A stretch of 32,629 nucleotides of DNA from Synechococcus sp. TMED19 (GCA_002168155.1 NHBY01000040.1:10847-43475), one strand, 5' to 3'. Counted from the stretch's first letter, positions 7,264-14,889 are shown. The notes: generated by a model not told the origin, from the letters alone. Numbers and translations are program-made.

Positions 7264-9150
7264 TCATGACTCCGGCAGAGCACTCAGTTCGAGCCAGCGG
7301 TCCTCTCCGCTGGAAATCTGTTCACAGATTGCCGCTAGCTGCTGGGTGAGCTGCTCCAGCGTTCCGTAATCCGCCTGGGCCAGCTTTGCCTCCAGTTCAG
7401 CCTTGCGCTGCTCCCATTGGGGCAACTCTTCTTCCAGGGCATTGAGCTCACGTTGTTCCTTGTAGCTGCGCTTCCTGGGTTTCTCGCTCTTGGGTTTGGC
7501 GCTGCTCTCCTTGCTGGGGATCTTGCTTGCGTCTGCCGATGAGTTGTCGCCAGCTGTATTTCGCTGCTCTTGCTCCAGCCATTCGCTGTAGTTCCCCTCA
7601 AAGCGTTCCAGCTGTCCACCCGGCCTGAAACAGAACAGCCTGTCAATGGTGCGATCGAGAAAATAACGGTCGTGGGAAACAATGATCACGCAGCCACGGA
7701 AATCCTCGATGTAGTCCTCAAGCACCGCAAGCGTCTGGATGTCGAGGTCATTGGTGGGCTCGTCGAGCAGCAGAACATTCGGTGCGCCCATCAGCAGACG
7801 GCAGAGATGAAGCCGGCGGCGCTCGCCGCCGGAGAGGCGTGCCACTGGACTGTGCTGCTGGGCGGGGGGGAAGAGAAAGCGCTCAAGCAGCTGGGAGGCA
7901 CTGAGGCTGTTGCCCTGACCTAGATCGATGTGCTCCGCCACTTCCTTAATCACATCAATGACCTTGAGGTCATCACGCAGTGCTTCGGAGTGCTGATCAA
8001 AACGGCCGATCACAACGGTCTCACCCCGTTGAACAGCGCCGCCGTCGGGTAGCTGAAGTCCGCAGAGCAGATCAAGCAGGGTTGATTTGCCGATTCCGTT
8101 AGGGCCGATGAACCCCACGCGGTCTTCTGGACTGAAGCTGTAGCTGAAGTCCTTGATCAACACACGTTCAGCCAGACACCGCTGCAGCCCCTCCACTTCG
8201 ATCACGGTCTTGCCCAGACGTCGGCCGACGCTGGCCATCTCCACCTTGGCCTTGGCACCTTTGAAGGACTGCTCCTGCATCGCTTCGATGCGTTGAATCC
8301 TGGCTTTCTGCTTGGTGCTGCGGGCTTTGGGGCCGCGCTTGAGCCACTCCATTTCACGACGCATCACTGAGCGATAAGCCCTCAGACGCGCGGCGTCGGC
8401 CACCTCTTCCTCGTTTTTCTTAGTTAGGTAGGCGCCGTAGTTGCCGGGATAACGGCGGAGCTCACCGCTGTCGAGCTCGATGATGGTGTTCGTCACCCGC
8501 TCGAGGAAGTAGCGGTCGTGGGTGATCAGTACCAGAGCTCCGCTGAAGCGCTGTAAAAAACCCTGCAGCCACTCGGTGGCCAGGGCATCAAGGTGGTTGG
8601 TGGGCTCATCCAGTAGAAGTCCGTCGGGTTCGGCCACCAGGGCTGAGGCCAGGGCGAGTCGCTTGCGGTAACCCCCTGAGAGCTCTCCCACCTTGCGTTG
8701 ATGGTCACAGATTCCGAGGCGGCTGAGCACTTCCTGGCACTGCCGTTCAAGCTCCCAGGCCTTGAGTTCATCCATGCGGCTGCTGAGCCCACTGAGTTCC
8801 CCCAGCAGGGCTGCATCACTGGGGTCGGCCTCAAGCTGCCGGATGAGGCCTTCATAACGCTTGACGAGCTGCATCTTTTCGCCGCTGCCGGCGAAAACCT
8901 GCTCCAGAACAGTGCGTTCAGGGTCGAGTGTGGGGTTCTGATCGACATAGATGACCCGGCTGCGCGGGTTGATCTGAACCTTTCCTTCCCCTGGGGGTTC
9001 GAGACCGGACATCACTCGCATCAGAGTCGATTTGCCCGAGCCGTTGGTGCCGATCAAACCGAGACGGTCCTTGGGACCAACTTCCAGATTGACGCTGGCT
9101 AACAGGGTTTTGACCCCGAAATCCTTGCTCACCTGCTGCAGGCTGATCAA
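7264..9150 (-). CDS. ABC-F family ATPase, Uup-like
   Basis: The 628-residue soluble protein has two ABC ATPase domains and no membrane segments. Domain 1 has Walker A GTNGSGKST (34-42), signature LSGGYRKR (about 157) and LLLDEPTNHLDAL. The inter-domain linker (about 240-310) is basic. Domain 2 has GPNGIGKST (about 349), LSGGERRR (about 439) and LLLDEPTNDLD. A C-terminal extension (about 540-628) begins with a Ser/Lys-rich stretch and ends in a predicted coiled coil (EEELPQWEQRKAELEAKLAQ), as in Uup. ABC-F proteins act on the ribosome or, for Uup, affect DNA transactions. The start is TTG and overlaps the upstream GNAT stop as TTGA, so translation is probably coupled. Confidence 0.9.
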   Translation of the reverse strand: MISLQQVSKDFGVKTLLASVNLEVGPKDRLGLIGTNGSGKSTLMRVMSGLEPPGEGKVQINPRSRVIYVDQNPTLDPERTVLEQVFAGSGEKMQLVKRYEGLIRQLEADPSDAALLGELSGLSSRMDELKAWELERQCQEVLSRLGICDHQRKVGELSGGYRKRLALASALVAEPDGLLLDEPTNHLDALATEWLQGFLQRFSGALVLITHDRYFLERVTNTIIELDSGELRRYPGNYGAYLTKKNEEEVADAARLRAYRSVMRREMEWLKRGPKARSTKQKARIQRIEAMQEQSFKGAKAKVEMASVGRRLGKTVIEVEGLQRCLAERVLIKDFSYSFSPEDRVGFIGPNGIGKSTLLDLLCGLQLPDGGAVQRGETVVIGRFDQHSEALRDDLKVIDVIKEVAEHIDLGQGNSLSASQLLERFLFPPAQQHSPVARLSGGERRRLHLCRLLMGAPNVLLLDEPTNDLDIQTLAVLEDYIEDFRGCVIIVSHDRYFLDRTIDRLFCFRPGGQLERFEGNYSEWLEQEQRNTAGDNSSADASKIPSKESSAKPKSEKPRKRSYKEQRELNALEEELPQWEQRKAELEAKLAQADYGTLEQLTQQLAAICEQISSGEDRWLELSALPES

Positions 9151-9707
9151 GGTGAATCGGTTGCGGTGACCTCGAGCCTCTCATGCAAACGGAGCGGTGC
9201 CTTCCGCATGCGGTATCGCTCGAAGGGAATACCGGCAATGAGAATGTGCTCCGTCCCTAGTTGCTCCCAGCCCAGCTTCAGAAACAGCGGGCGGCTCAGT
9301 TGGCTGGCCTCACTTTGAAGTTCACTGCAGCCACGTCTGCAGGCTTCTGACTCAAGAGACTGCAGCAGCTGTCGGCCGCGCCCCTGACGGCAAGCCCACC
9401 CCCGGCAATAGAGCAGAGCGATCCGCTGCGGTGGATGCAGCACCGCAAAGGCTGCCGCACCTTCCGGTCCCTCGCTGATTAGTCCATAGCCCAGCTGCAG
9501 TGGCTCATCCAGCACTCCTGGGAGTAGCGCAAGGGACGCCCAGGCCTGTACCTGTTCAGGGCTGTAGAGACCTGGTGCCTGGGTGAGCACAGCATCGCGA
9601 TAAATCTCAAGCGCTGTGGGGATGTCACTTGGCAGTAACTGGCGGGGCGGTGGGATCAAGTTGTTGTGGAGCAGATCATCACGAACGAGCGCAGGCCCTG
9701 GCGACAT
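9147..9707 (-). CDS. GNAT-like N-acetyltransferase
   Basis: This protein of about 187 residues has a GNAT-like layout. LLPSDIPTALEIYRDAVLTQAPGLYSPEQVQAWA is typical of the YafP-like N-terminal part. Then come YGLISEGPEGAAAFAVLHPP (beta2-3), IALLYCRGWACRQGRGRQLLQSLE (acetyl-CoA loop, R-Q-G-R-G-R) and ELQSEASQLSRPLFLKLGWEQLG. The acceptor is unknown. I use the ATG at 9707; the ORF track's TTG at 9821 would overlap another minus-strand coding fragment. Its stop overlaps the ABC-F start in TTGA, so the two genes form an operon. Confidence 0.65.
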   Translation of the reverse strand: MSPGPALVRDDLLHNNLIPPPRQLLPSDIPTALEIYRDAVLTQAPGLYSPEQVQAWASLALLPGVLDEPLQLGYGLISEGPEGAAAFAVLHPPQRIALLYCRGWACRQGRGRQLLQSLESEACRRGCSELQSEASQLSRPLFLKLGWEQLGTEHILIAGIPFERYRMRKAPLRLHERLEVTATDSP

Positions 9708-9787
9708 TCGTTGTAGCTGTAGCAGCGGCTGCTCAAGCCCTGGAACTGTTGTCTGCCCTTTTTGGGTTCGCGTTCTAGTGGCAGCCT

Positions 9788-9967
9788 CTACAGATCCAGA
9801 TCCTGGAGTCTGCCAAGGCAATCCTGTGGGTAGAGCCGTTCATCTAGACAGAAGCTGTACTCGATGTCCTCGTAATCAAGAAAACTCTCCGCCTGGTTGC
9901 GGGTGGCTTCGCTTACTTCGTGGAGTGCATGCAGTGGCGCGGCGTCCTTGCGCGAAAGTTCGGCGTG
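9788..9967 (-). pseudogene. start-less coding fragment
   Basis: Between an in-frame TGA (9968-9970) and a TAG (9788-9790) lies a 59-residue frame with no ATG, GTG or TTG. Its translation is strongly protein-like: HAELSRKDAAPLHALHEVSE, then NQAESFLDYEDIEYSFCLD and ERLYPQDCLGRLQDLDL. The acidic, aromatic-rich composition is unlike a shadow ORF. It could be the 3' remnant of a decayed gene, or a small gene with a non-standard start. I do not recognise the family. Confidence 0.3.
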
Positions 9968-10024
9968 TCAGCTGTGAAGGAGAAATAATTTCCCTGGTCG
10001 CGGTAATTGAGGATCAAATATCAC

Positions 10025-10165
10025 ATGCAGGAGTGGGGGCAGCTTGAGGGTGTTCCGCCTTGGATGTTTCACCCAGTTAGGACAGCTGCGCTGACACCGG
10101 TTGAGGTCAGCGTTCCTCAGTTGGGCCTGGGTCTGTTTGCAGGCATGGCGCTTGATCTGCTTTAG
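10025..10165 (+). CDS. small hypothetical protein (46 aa)
   Basis: This short ORF starts at an ATG with a GAGG about 12 bases upstream. It reads MQEWGQLEGVPPWMFHPVRT and ends PQLGLGLFAGMALDLL, so an aromatic/proline-rich front is followed by a hydrophobic C-terminus. A TTG six codons earlier is an alternative start. Its TAG overlaps the TAA of a minus-strand ORF within four bases, the same arrangement seen for two confident gene pairs in the window. Function unknown. Confidence 0.35.
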   Translation: MQEWGQLEGVPPWMFHPVRTAALTPVEVSVPQLGLGLFAGMALDLL

Positions 10166-10275
10166 GCGCTCAATGCAACATGCAATCTGGAGGATTCAGG
10201 TTGGGTCCGTTGCCTCTGCAGATGCCCGCGCATGGTTTCGTAGAGCACCTCAAGCTCGCCAGTACCCCCTCCCAC
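10162..10275 (-). CDS. small hypothetical protein (37 aa)
   Basis: This minus-strand ORF starts at GTG and includes GELEVLYETMRGHLQRQR, a likely charged helix. Its stop overlaps that of the convergent 46-residue ORF. No family is recognised. It could be the tail of a frameshifted longer gene together with the ORF just upstream (10286-10411). Confidence 0.28.
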   Translation of the reverse strand: MGGGTGELEVLYETMRGHLQRQRTQPESSRLHVALSA

Positions 10276-10285
10276 GCCTGGCTAG

Positions 10286-10411
10286 CTATCGGTCGTTGAG
10301 CTTCTTGAATGGTTTGAGTCGTGTATCGGCAAGCTGAACTGTTGCTCTGAGGCGCAGCAGATTCATCTGCAGTTGATGCAGTGCTCCTTTCTGGTGCTGC
10401 AGCCTCAGCAA
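10286..10411 (-). CDS. small leucine-rich ORF, possibly a gene fragment
   Basis: This 41-codon frame starts at TTG, with sequence of the type LRLQHQKGALHQLQMNLLRL and a basic end LKPFKKLNDR. The heptad-like leucines suggest a short coiled coil. It ends 10 bases before the next minus-strand small ORF, so the two may be parts of one broken gene. Support is composition only. Confidence 0.2.
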   Translation of the reverse strand: MLRLQHQKGALHQLQMNLLRLRATVQLADTRLKPFKKLNDR

Positions 10412-10537
10412 GGGCGCTACTCATCAATGCGACGGAAGTAGGCCTGCCACTGCTCCAGGCTTGTTCACCCCTGCTTGGAACAGCGAAACCGGGGAATCTC
10501 CACTGTTCTCATCGTGAACAGAAGCCGGCCCGTGAAT

Positions 10538-10687
10538 TCATTTCGCCAGAGGCTTTTGAGAGCTGAGGCTGTTGTCTGTTGCAGGCAAGCTGAGATGGCG
10601 CTGTTGAAGACGCTGATCAACCACCTCAGAATTGCTTGACATCAATGCCTTGTTGGTGGTGGATCGGCCTCCTTCAACGGAGTTCAA
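10538..10687 (-). CDS. small hydrophilic ORF (49 aa)
   Basis: This minus-strand frame from TTG (or ATG at 10642) contains MSSNSEVVDQRLQQRHLSLP and is polar throughout. There is no recognised domain. Downstream in other frames the same strand remains open for short stretches, so this may be noise in a decayed region. Confidence 0.17.
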   Translation of the reverse strand: MNSVEGGRSTTNKALMSSNSEVVDQRLQQRHLSLPATDNSLSSQKPLAK

Positions 10688-10915
10688 CGAGGCTTTGCAG
10701 GTTCAGCTGCACTCGTGCCCAACTTTCCTGAGTGTGCTTGCAAAAGCTTGTTGCCCTAAGGCCGTAATGGCTTGCGCGGGGCGCGATAGCAGCAGAGGCA
10801 ATGTCCACTGCACTGTCGTTTACTGCTGTTGTCAGTGGTTGTTATGAGCTTTGCCCCGCCTGTAATGCCCGTGGAGCATCAGTGCCGCTCAGAAATATGT
10901 GCGCAAATTTTCTGC

Positions 10916-10943
10916 TTGACCCTTTCCAAACGGATGATCTAAT
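10916..10943 (+). promoter_or_regulatory. sigma-70-type promoter of the cyAbrB gene
   Basis: TTGACC (10916-10921) and TCTAAT (10938-10943) are separated by 16 bases and lie 34 bases before the cyAbrB ATG. Each box matches five of six consensus positions (TTGACA, TATAAT). This is a sequence match only. Confidence 0.5.
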
Positions 10944-10977
10944 GGTTATCTTGACGATGTAGATTCAAATCACTGGA

Positions 10978-11343
10978 ATGCTCACTGGTCAAGATCTTCT
11001 CTCCAAGGTGCGGGACCTTGGCGATGCAGGTAAGTCTGAGATCGTTCGCGCCTGTGGCTATGTCTCCAATAAAAAAGACGGCGGCGAGCGCCTGAACTTC
11101 ACGGCCTTCTACGAGGCTCTGCTGGAAGCCAAGGGTGTCGAGATCGGTGGAGCCACTGTCGGCAAGGGTGGTCGTAAGCTCAGCTACGTCGCCACTGTTC
11201 AGGGCAATGGCAATCTGCTGATCGGCAAGGCATACACAGCTCTGCTGAACCTCAAGCCCGGTGATGAGTTTGAGATCAAGCTCGGTCGCAAACAAATTCG
11301 TCTAGTACCTGTTGGTGGCGAAGGCGAAGAGGAAGAAGAGTGA
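10978..11343 (+). CDS. cyAbrB family transcriptional regulator
   Basis: This 121-residue protein matches the cyanobacterial AbrB-like regulators, which control nitrogen and carbon genes in Synechocystis. The N-terminal part (LTGQDLLSKVRDLGDAGKSE and YVSNKKDGGERLNFTAFYEALLEAKG) is typical of the family. The C-terminal AbrB-like DNA-binding part is GNGNLLIGKAYTALLNLKPGDEFEIKLGRKQIRLVPV, followed by an acidic tail EGEEEEE. In contrast to Bacillus AbrB the DNA-binding domain is C-terminal. It is monocistronic, with a recognisable promoter upstream. Which cyAbrB clade it belongs to would need a tree. Confidence 0.9.
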   Translation: MLTGQDLLSKVRDLGDAGKSEIVRACGYVSNKKDGGERLNFTAFYEALLEAKGVEIGGATVGKGGRKLSYVATVQGNGNLLIGKAYTALLNLKPGDEFEIKLGRKQIRLVPVGGEGEEEEE

Positions 11344-11358
11344 TCTGTTTAGCCTTGT

Positions 11359-11377
11359 ATCTAGATTTGGCCTAGAT
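11359..11377. terminator. short hairpin between convergent genes
   Basis: ATCTAG pairs with CTAGAT around a 7-base loop, 16 bases after the cyAbrB stop and before the stop of the convergent gene. It is symmetric and could serve both strands. There is no T run, so termination is a guess. Confidence 0.3.
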
Positions 11378-11407
11378 GCCCGGCTTGCTTAGATCTTCTG
11401 ATCTCAA

Positions 11408-12580
11408 TTAGCTCGCGCCAAGGTTGTAGGTGGTGCGACTCTCGACTCCATTGGCGTCTTTCTGGATCACCTCCAGAATTGCCGTCGGTGGAGTTGCTGC
11501 TTTCATGTCCATGTTGCTGCCAGCGCCATTGGTTCTGGTGGCCTTGCCGCTTGCGGCAAGACGTAGTGACCTGCAGTAGGGCTCGATAGAGGCCTCGGAA
11601 TCAAAGCTCTTCATGCCCTGCCCGCCGCTGAGGCTCTGGTTCATCACCGAGAGCGCCACCAGTTGGCCGGCGTCGTATCCGGAAGCTTCGATCATTCCAG
11701 GCTCGTAGCCGAAACGCTCCGAGAAATTGCTGCTGAAGTTGTCCCAGCCTGGCCCCCGGTTGGCTTCATCAACGCCCAGCTGTGAAGTTGGTGTGCTGTG
11801 GCTTGGGGAAACATTCCAGACCAACTGCATGCTCTGGGGCCAGCGCTGTTTGAGAATTTCCTTCATCAGGGAGCTGTTCTCACTTGTCATGACCACCAGT
11901 GCCAGCGGCCGGAACCAATCCACATCAAAGGCCAGTTGTTCCACCGCTTTGGTGTCATCACCATTGATAACCCGCGCACTTGGTTCCAGGCCGATCAGTT
12001 CGCCTCCTTGGTTCCCCATGGTTTCGAGAAAGCGATCCGCCAGTTGCTGTTGATCGGCCGTGCCATCGGTGATCAGCATGAACTTGAGGCGGTTCTGCTC
12101 GAGAAGAGCCTTGACCAGGACATCTATTTCCAGGCTGCGGGAGGCTGATACCGGCCAGAGCCTGTCTGAGCCTGGGCGGCTTGCGAGTTGCTGCAAGGAG
12201 ATTCCACGTTGCAGCGGAAGTAGCACCTGTCGCTGACGCCGCTCAGCGAGAAGACCAGTGGGCACAAGGGCTGCAGCTGGTGGTGCGACAAGCAGTGGCG
12301 GCAGGGCGCGATGGCGGAGCTTCTCAGTTAGGTCAGCGCCTGGTGAGAGCCAGCCAACCGACCAGTCGGTCTGTTTGTCTGTGCATAGGCGTGATTGCTC
12401 CTGGGCTAGGAGGAACCCGCGACGCAGCCCATCTCCGAGGCCGGCAATCGCGCCTTCACTGGGGAGCAACATCAGGGCGTGGCCAGGTTGCGGAATCGCA
12501 GCCACAAGGCTCTGACTGCCCAGCATGGCAGCGATGACACCGAGGCTCCGCCAGATCCGGCGCCATGAGTCAGTGGTCAT
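11408..12580 (-). CDS. exported type-1 periplasmic-binding-fold protein
   Basis: The protein of about 390 residues has an N-terminal signal sequence (MTTDSWRRIWRSLGVIAAML, then GSQSLVAA) with no lipobox. The first strand, ALMLLPSEGAIAGLGDGLRRGFLLA, is characteristic of the Leu/Ile/Val-binding-type (PBP1) fold. A second lobe contains KFMLITDGTADQQQLADRF and ...WFRPLALVVMTSE. ABC-transporter binding proteins of this fold usually sit with permease genes, but none is nearby, so it may have another exported role, for example a LpoA-like or sensing function. I use the ATG at 12580; the track start at 12622 adds 14 residues before the signal. It diverges from the Tic22-like gene. Confidence 0.65.
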   Translation of the reverse strand: MTTDSWRRIWRSLGVIAAMLGSQSLVAAIPQPGHALMLLPSEGAIAGLGDGLRRGFLLAQEQSRLCTDKQTDWSVGWLSPGADLTEKLRHRALPPLLVAPPAAALVPTGLLAERRQRQVLLPLQRGISLQQLASRPGSDRLWPVSASRSLEIDVLVKALLEQNRLKFMLITDGTADQQQLADRFLETMGNQGGELIGLEPSARVINGDDTKAVEQLAFDVDWFRPLALVVMTSENSSLMKEILKQRWPQSMQLVWNVSPSHSTPTSQLGVDEANRGPGWDNFSSNFSERFGYEPGMIEASGYDAGQLVALSVMNQSLSGGQGMKSFDSEASIEPYCRSLRLAASGKATRTNGAGSNMDMKAATPPTAILEVIQKDANGVESRTTYNLGAS

Positions 12581-12655
12581 GCCGCAATCCGTCCAGCGCC
12601 GGCAGGTTAGGTCGGTTGCCATGACTACGCTCGTTCCAATCCAATTACGGGTCTC

Positions 12656-13366
12656 ATGCAGGACGTTTTTGCACAGGCGCGGTCCTTCGCTACAGCTGCC
12701 ATTGCTGCCATACCCCTTGCCCTGACTGCAGTTCCTGCCCTGGCTATTCCCGAAGATCAGGCTCTCAAGAAGCTGTCTGTGATTCCCGTTTTTCTGCTGA
12801 CCTCTGAGCAGGGCGTGCCCCTACCCATTCCCCAGGGTGACGACAAGCTGCTTTTGCCGATGTTTCTTCAGAAGACCCGCGCTGAGAAGGAGCTGAGCAC
12901 GTTCAAGAAGACCAATCCTGAGGCCAAAGCAAAGGTCTCTGCCATCCCGATGAATGTGGCGAATGACCGGGTTAATGAAATGAATGAGAAGCTCGAGGCT
13001 GATGGCAAAAAGATCGTGACTCCTGTTGTGGGTGCCCAAGCCGATATGAAGCAGGCCGCGGCTATCCTCCGCAACCAGGGAGTCAGCGCAGAAGACATCC
13101 AGAAGGGTCTTTCAGTGCCAGTCTTCTTTCACAATCCCTTCATCACCGTCAAGACTCCTAATGGCGTGAAGGGTGTCTTCTTCCTTAGCTACGGCGATGC
13201 AAGCCGTGCAGCAAAAAGTATCCAAGGTGCCAATCCTGAGATCCAGGCTGCGGACATCACTAATGCACTGGCCCAGATGATCGAGGAGAAAAAGGATAGT
13301 TTTGTCTTTTATCCAACCGCTGAGTTCTTCACTCTGATGAAGGAGGAGGGAGGAAAGCAGAACTGA
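12656..13366 (+). CDS. Tic22-like periplasmic protein
   Basis: This 236-residue protein begins with a signal peptide (VFAQARSFATAAIAAIPLAL, cleavage near VPALA-IP). The Tic22-type repeats follow: LKKLSVIPVFLLTSEQGVPL (about residue 36) and, in the second half, GLSVPVFFHNPFITVKTPNG with GVFFLSYGDA. In cyanobacteria Tic22 is a periplasmic factor involved in outer-membrane biogenesis; in plastids it belongs to the intermembrane-space import machinery. The length fits the family. It is divergent from the PBP1-fold exported protein. The stop codon lies within a compact hairpin shared with the convergent small gene. Confidence 0.85.
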   Translation: MQDVFAQARSFATAAIAAIPLALTAVPALAIPEDQALKKLSVIPVFLLTSEQGVPLPIPQGDDKLLLPMFLQKTRAEKELSTFKKTNPEAKAKVSAIPMNVANDRVNEMNEKLEADGKKIVTPVVGAQADMKQAAAILRNQGVSAEDIQKGLSVPVFFHNPFITVKTPNGVKGVFFLSYGDASRAAKSIQGANPEIQAADITNALAQMIEEKKDSFVFYPTAEFFTLMKEEGGKQN

Positions 13367-13380
13367 GCCGCTCTCAGGTT
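13361..13380. terminator. compact hairpin covering two convergent stop codons
   Basis: AACTGAG pairs with CTCAGGTT (one bulged base) around the loop ccgct/ct. It contains the TGA of the Tic22-like gene and the TGA (tca) of the minus-strand small gene. It may act as a minimal bidirectional terminator; no T run follows. Confidence 0.35.
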
Positions 13381-13550
13381 TCTGTGGGTATCAACTGGGC
13401 CAGGAGCCCAGCCGCCATCAGCCCCAGTCCGAGGCTGATGGCAAGTGTGTGGTTTGCCTGATCACCCCAAATTGCTGCTGAAAGAAACGCGCCGCCAAGC
13501 AGCAGACACGGCACCATGACAATCCCTTTGGCTGTTTTGTTGAGGCTCAC
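13374..13550 (-). CDS. small two-helix membrane protein (58 aa)
   Basis: This ORF is missed by the track because of its length. It starts at GTG, overlapping the preceding gene's stop as GTGA. The translation has two hydrophobic helices: GIVMVPCLLLGGAFLSAAIW and LAISLGLGLMAAGLLAQLI, joined by a short polar turn (GDQANHT). It lies convergent and 7 bases from the Tic22-like gene. The coupling to an upstream exported protein and the clean two-helix pattern support it as real. Function unknown. Confidence 0.65.
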   Translation of the reverse strand: MSLNKTAKGIVMVPCLLLGGAFLSAAIWGDQANHTLAISLGLGLMAAGLLAQLIPTET

Positions 13551-13930
13551 GCTTCACCTTTGCGATTGGTGCATTCGCCGCCATTACTTGCTAGCTGTGC
13601 CTCAACCAATTGAGTGCTGAGATCAATCTCACTGCCAAGAGGTCGAACTCTGGCCAGCAGTAGCCCATCTTGGCTGCCCATCGGCATCAGGTTGACCCTC
13701 TGACGCCGGGGCAGCTGTTTACGCAAAAAATTCACGGCCTCTGCCTCCTGGCCTGCCTTCGGCGTGATGCAAGCCAGTCGAACGCTGTATGTGCGGTTGT
13801 GATCGCCAATCAGCAGCAGATCCGGCTCCCGCACCTGCAGTACCTCAGCTGCGGTTGCAGGCAATGGCGAAAGCAGAGCCACGGCCAGCAGCAGCGCTGC
13901 AAGGGTCTGCCACCATCGCCGCCGCTTCAT
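13547..13930 (-). CDS. exported staphylococcal-nuclease-fold-like protein
   Basis: This 127-residue protein has a clear signal peptide (MKRRRWWQTLAALLLAVALL, cleaved near ATAA). The mature part resembles an SNase/TNase barrel: VLQVREPDLLLIGDHNRTYS, then VRLACITPKAGQEAEAVNFL, RVNLMPMGSQDGLLLARVRP and GSEIDLSTQLVEAQLA. In true nucleases Arg-Glu-Arg residues are catalytic. Here one Arg is in place (VRLACI), but the second Arg expected before G-L-L-A is absent (QDG), so nuclease activity is doubtful. It is the upstream gene of a GTGA-coupled pair with the small membrane protein and diverges from ppk2. Confidence 0.65.
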   Translation of the reverse strand: MKRRRWWQTLAALLLAVALLSPLPATAAEVLQVREPDLLLIGDHNRTYSVRLACITPKAGQEAEAVNFLRKQLPRRQRVNLMPMGSQDGLLLARVRPLGSEIDLSTQLVEAQLASNGGECTNRKGEA

Positions 13931-14019
13931 CCCAATCCCCTAAACCAAAAACATTCTCTCCAACCGCAGGCTCCACTTGTGGCATGGCGTTACCTCAAGG
14001 AGGTCCTTAACCCTGCCGC

Positions 14020-14889
14020 ATGGCCCACCACTGGAAAGACATCGCTTACTACCAGGTACCTACCGATGGCTCGTTTCAGCTGAATGATCGCCACCCGGAT
14101 TTCCACGGCGAGATTGCTAACAAGAAAGACGCAGCCGAGCTGCTGCAGCAAGGAGTGGAACAGCTCGCTGAGCTGCAGGATGTTCTTTACGCCGATGGGC
14201 GCTGGGGTGTGCTGGTCGTGCTTCAAGCCATTGATGCGGCCGGCAAGGACTCCACCATCAAGCACGTAATGAGTGGGGTTAATCCCCAGGGTGTGAAGGT
14301 CCACAGCTTCAAAAAGCCCTCAGCCGAGGAAATGGCGCACACATGGTTGTGGCGCTACAGCCAGCGGGTTCCATCCCGCGGGGAGATCGGCATCTTCAAC
14401 CGCTCGTATTACGAGGAAGTGCTGGTGGTCAAGGTGCATGATCTCGTCTCCCATCAGGGCCTGCCGTCAGCTCTGGTGGACAAGAAGGTGTTTCCACATC
14501 GCTACGAGGACATCAATGCCTATGAGCAGCACCTCACGCGTAACGGCATCCTGGTGCTGAAGTTCTTCCTCCATATCAGCCCTGACGAGCAGCGCAAACG
14601 CTTCCTGAAGCGACTGGATCGTCCCGACAAGAACTGGAAGTTCTCGCTCAGTGACCTCGAGGAACGCCGCTACTGGGATCAGTACCAGGAGGCATTCGAG
14701 TCCATGATGCGTCACACCAGCACCAGCCATGCTCCCTGGTACTGCGTGCCAATGAACAACAAATGGTTTGGTCGTTTGGTGGTGACCAAGACGATTATCG
14801 AAAAGCTCCAGGCACTAAAGCTCCACTACCCGAAACTCAACGCCGAGCAGGAGCAGGCCCTAGAGAAGGGCAAGGAGATGCTCTCCTAG
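14020..14889 (+). CDS. ppk2: polyphosphate kinase 2 family protein (PPK2)
   Basis: This 289-residue protein transfers phosphate between polyphosphate and nucleotides. The P-loop [20 protein letters not shown] (about residues 69-88) and [20 protein letters not shown] (about 121-140) are hallmark PPK2 motifs, followed by [21 protein letters not shown] (the lid-type segment) and [16 protein letters not shown]. The length fits the single-domain classes (AMP or ADP phosphorylation). Which nucleotide is used cannot be told. AAGGAGG is present 18-24 bases upstream of the ATG, rather far for a ribosome binding site. The stop overlaps the convergent ilvB stop in CTAG. Confidence 0.93.
   Translation: MAHHWKDIAYYQVPTDGSFQLNDRHPDFHGEIANKKDAAELLQQGVEQLAELQDVLYADGRWGVLVVLQAIDAAGKDSTIKHVMSGVNPQGVKVHSFKKPSAEEMAHTWLWRYSQRVPSRGEIGIFNRSYYEEVLVVKVHDLVSHQGLPSALVDKKVFPHRYEDINAYEQHLTRNGILVLKFFLHISPDEQRKRFLKRLDRPDKNWKFSLSDLEERRYWDQYQEAFESMMRHTSTSHAPWYCVPMNNKWFGRLVVTKTIIEKLQALKLHYPKLNAEQEQALEKGKEMLS

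Larger units (their letters stand above)
9708..10977. other. gene-poor stretch with short ORFs
   Basis: About 1.2 kb between the GNAT gene and cyAbrB holds no ORF that I can assign to a family. The longer track entries here (9616, 10101, 10170, 10381, 10632) lack recognisable domains. Smaller reading frames that look more protein-like are listed separately with low confidence. The one line I counted here was about 52 percent G+C, below the two lines counted elsewhere. I see no tRNA, repeat or insertion-sequence ends. Confidence 0.6.

Noticed and set aside
10170-10427. Minus-strand 85-residue track ORF
   Set aside because: Low-complexity Ala/Ser composition and out of frame with the more protein-like short ORFs on the same strand.
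10801-10962. Plus-strand 53-codon ORF upstream of cyAbrB
   Set aside because: It runs through the likely promoter of cyAbrB and has no recognisable pattern; probably a chance frame.
13996-14001. AGGAGG close to the ppk2 start
   Set aside because: Its distance to the ATG (about 18 bases) is too long for a normal ribosome binding site, and an ORF from 13984 stops after eight codons.
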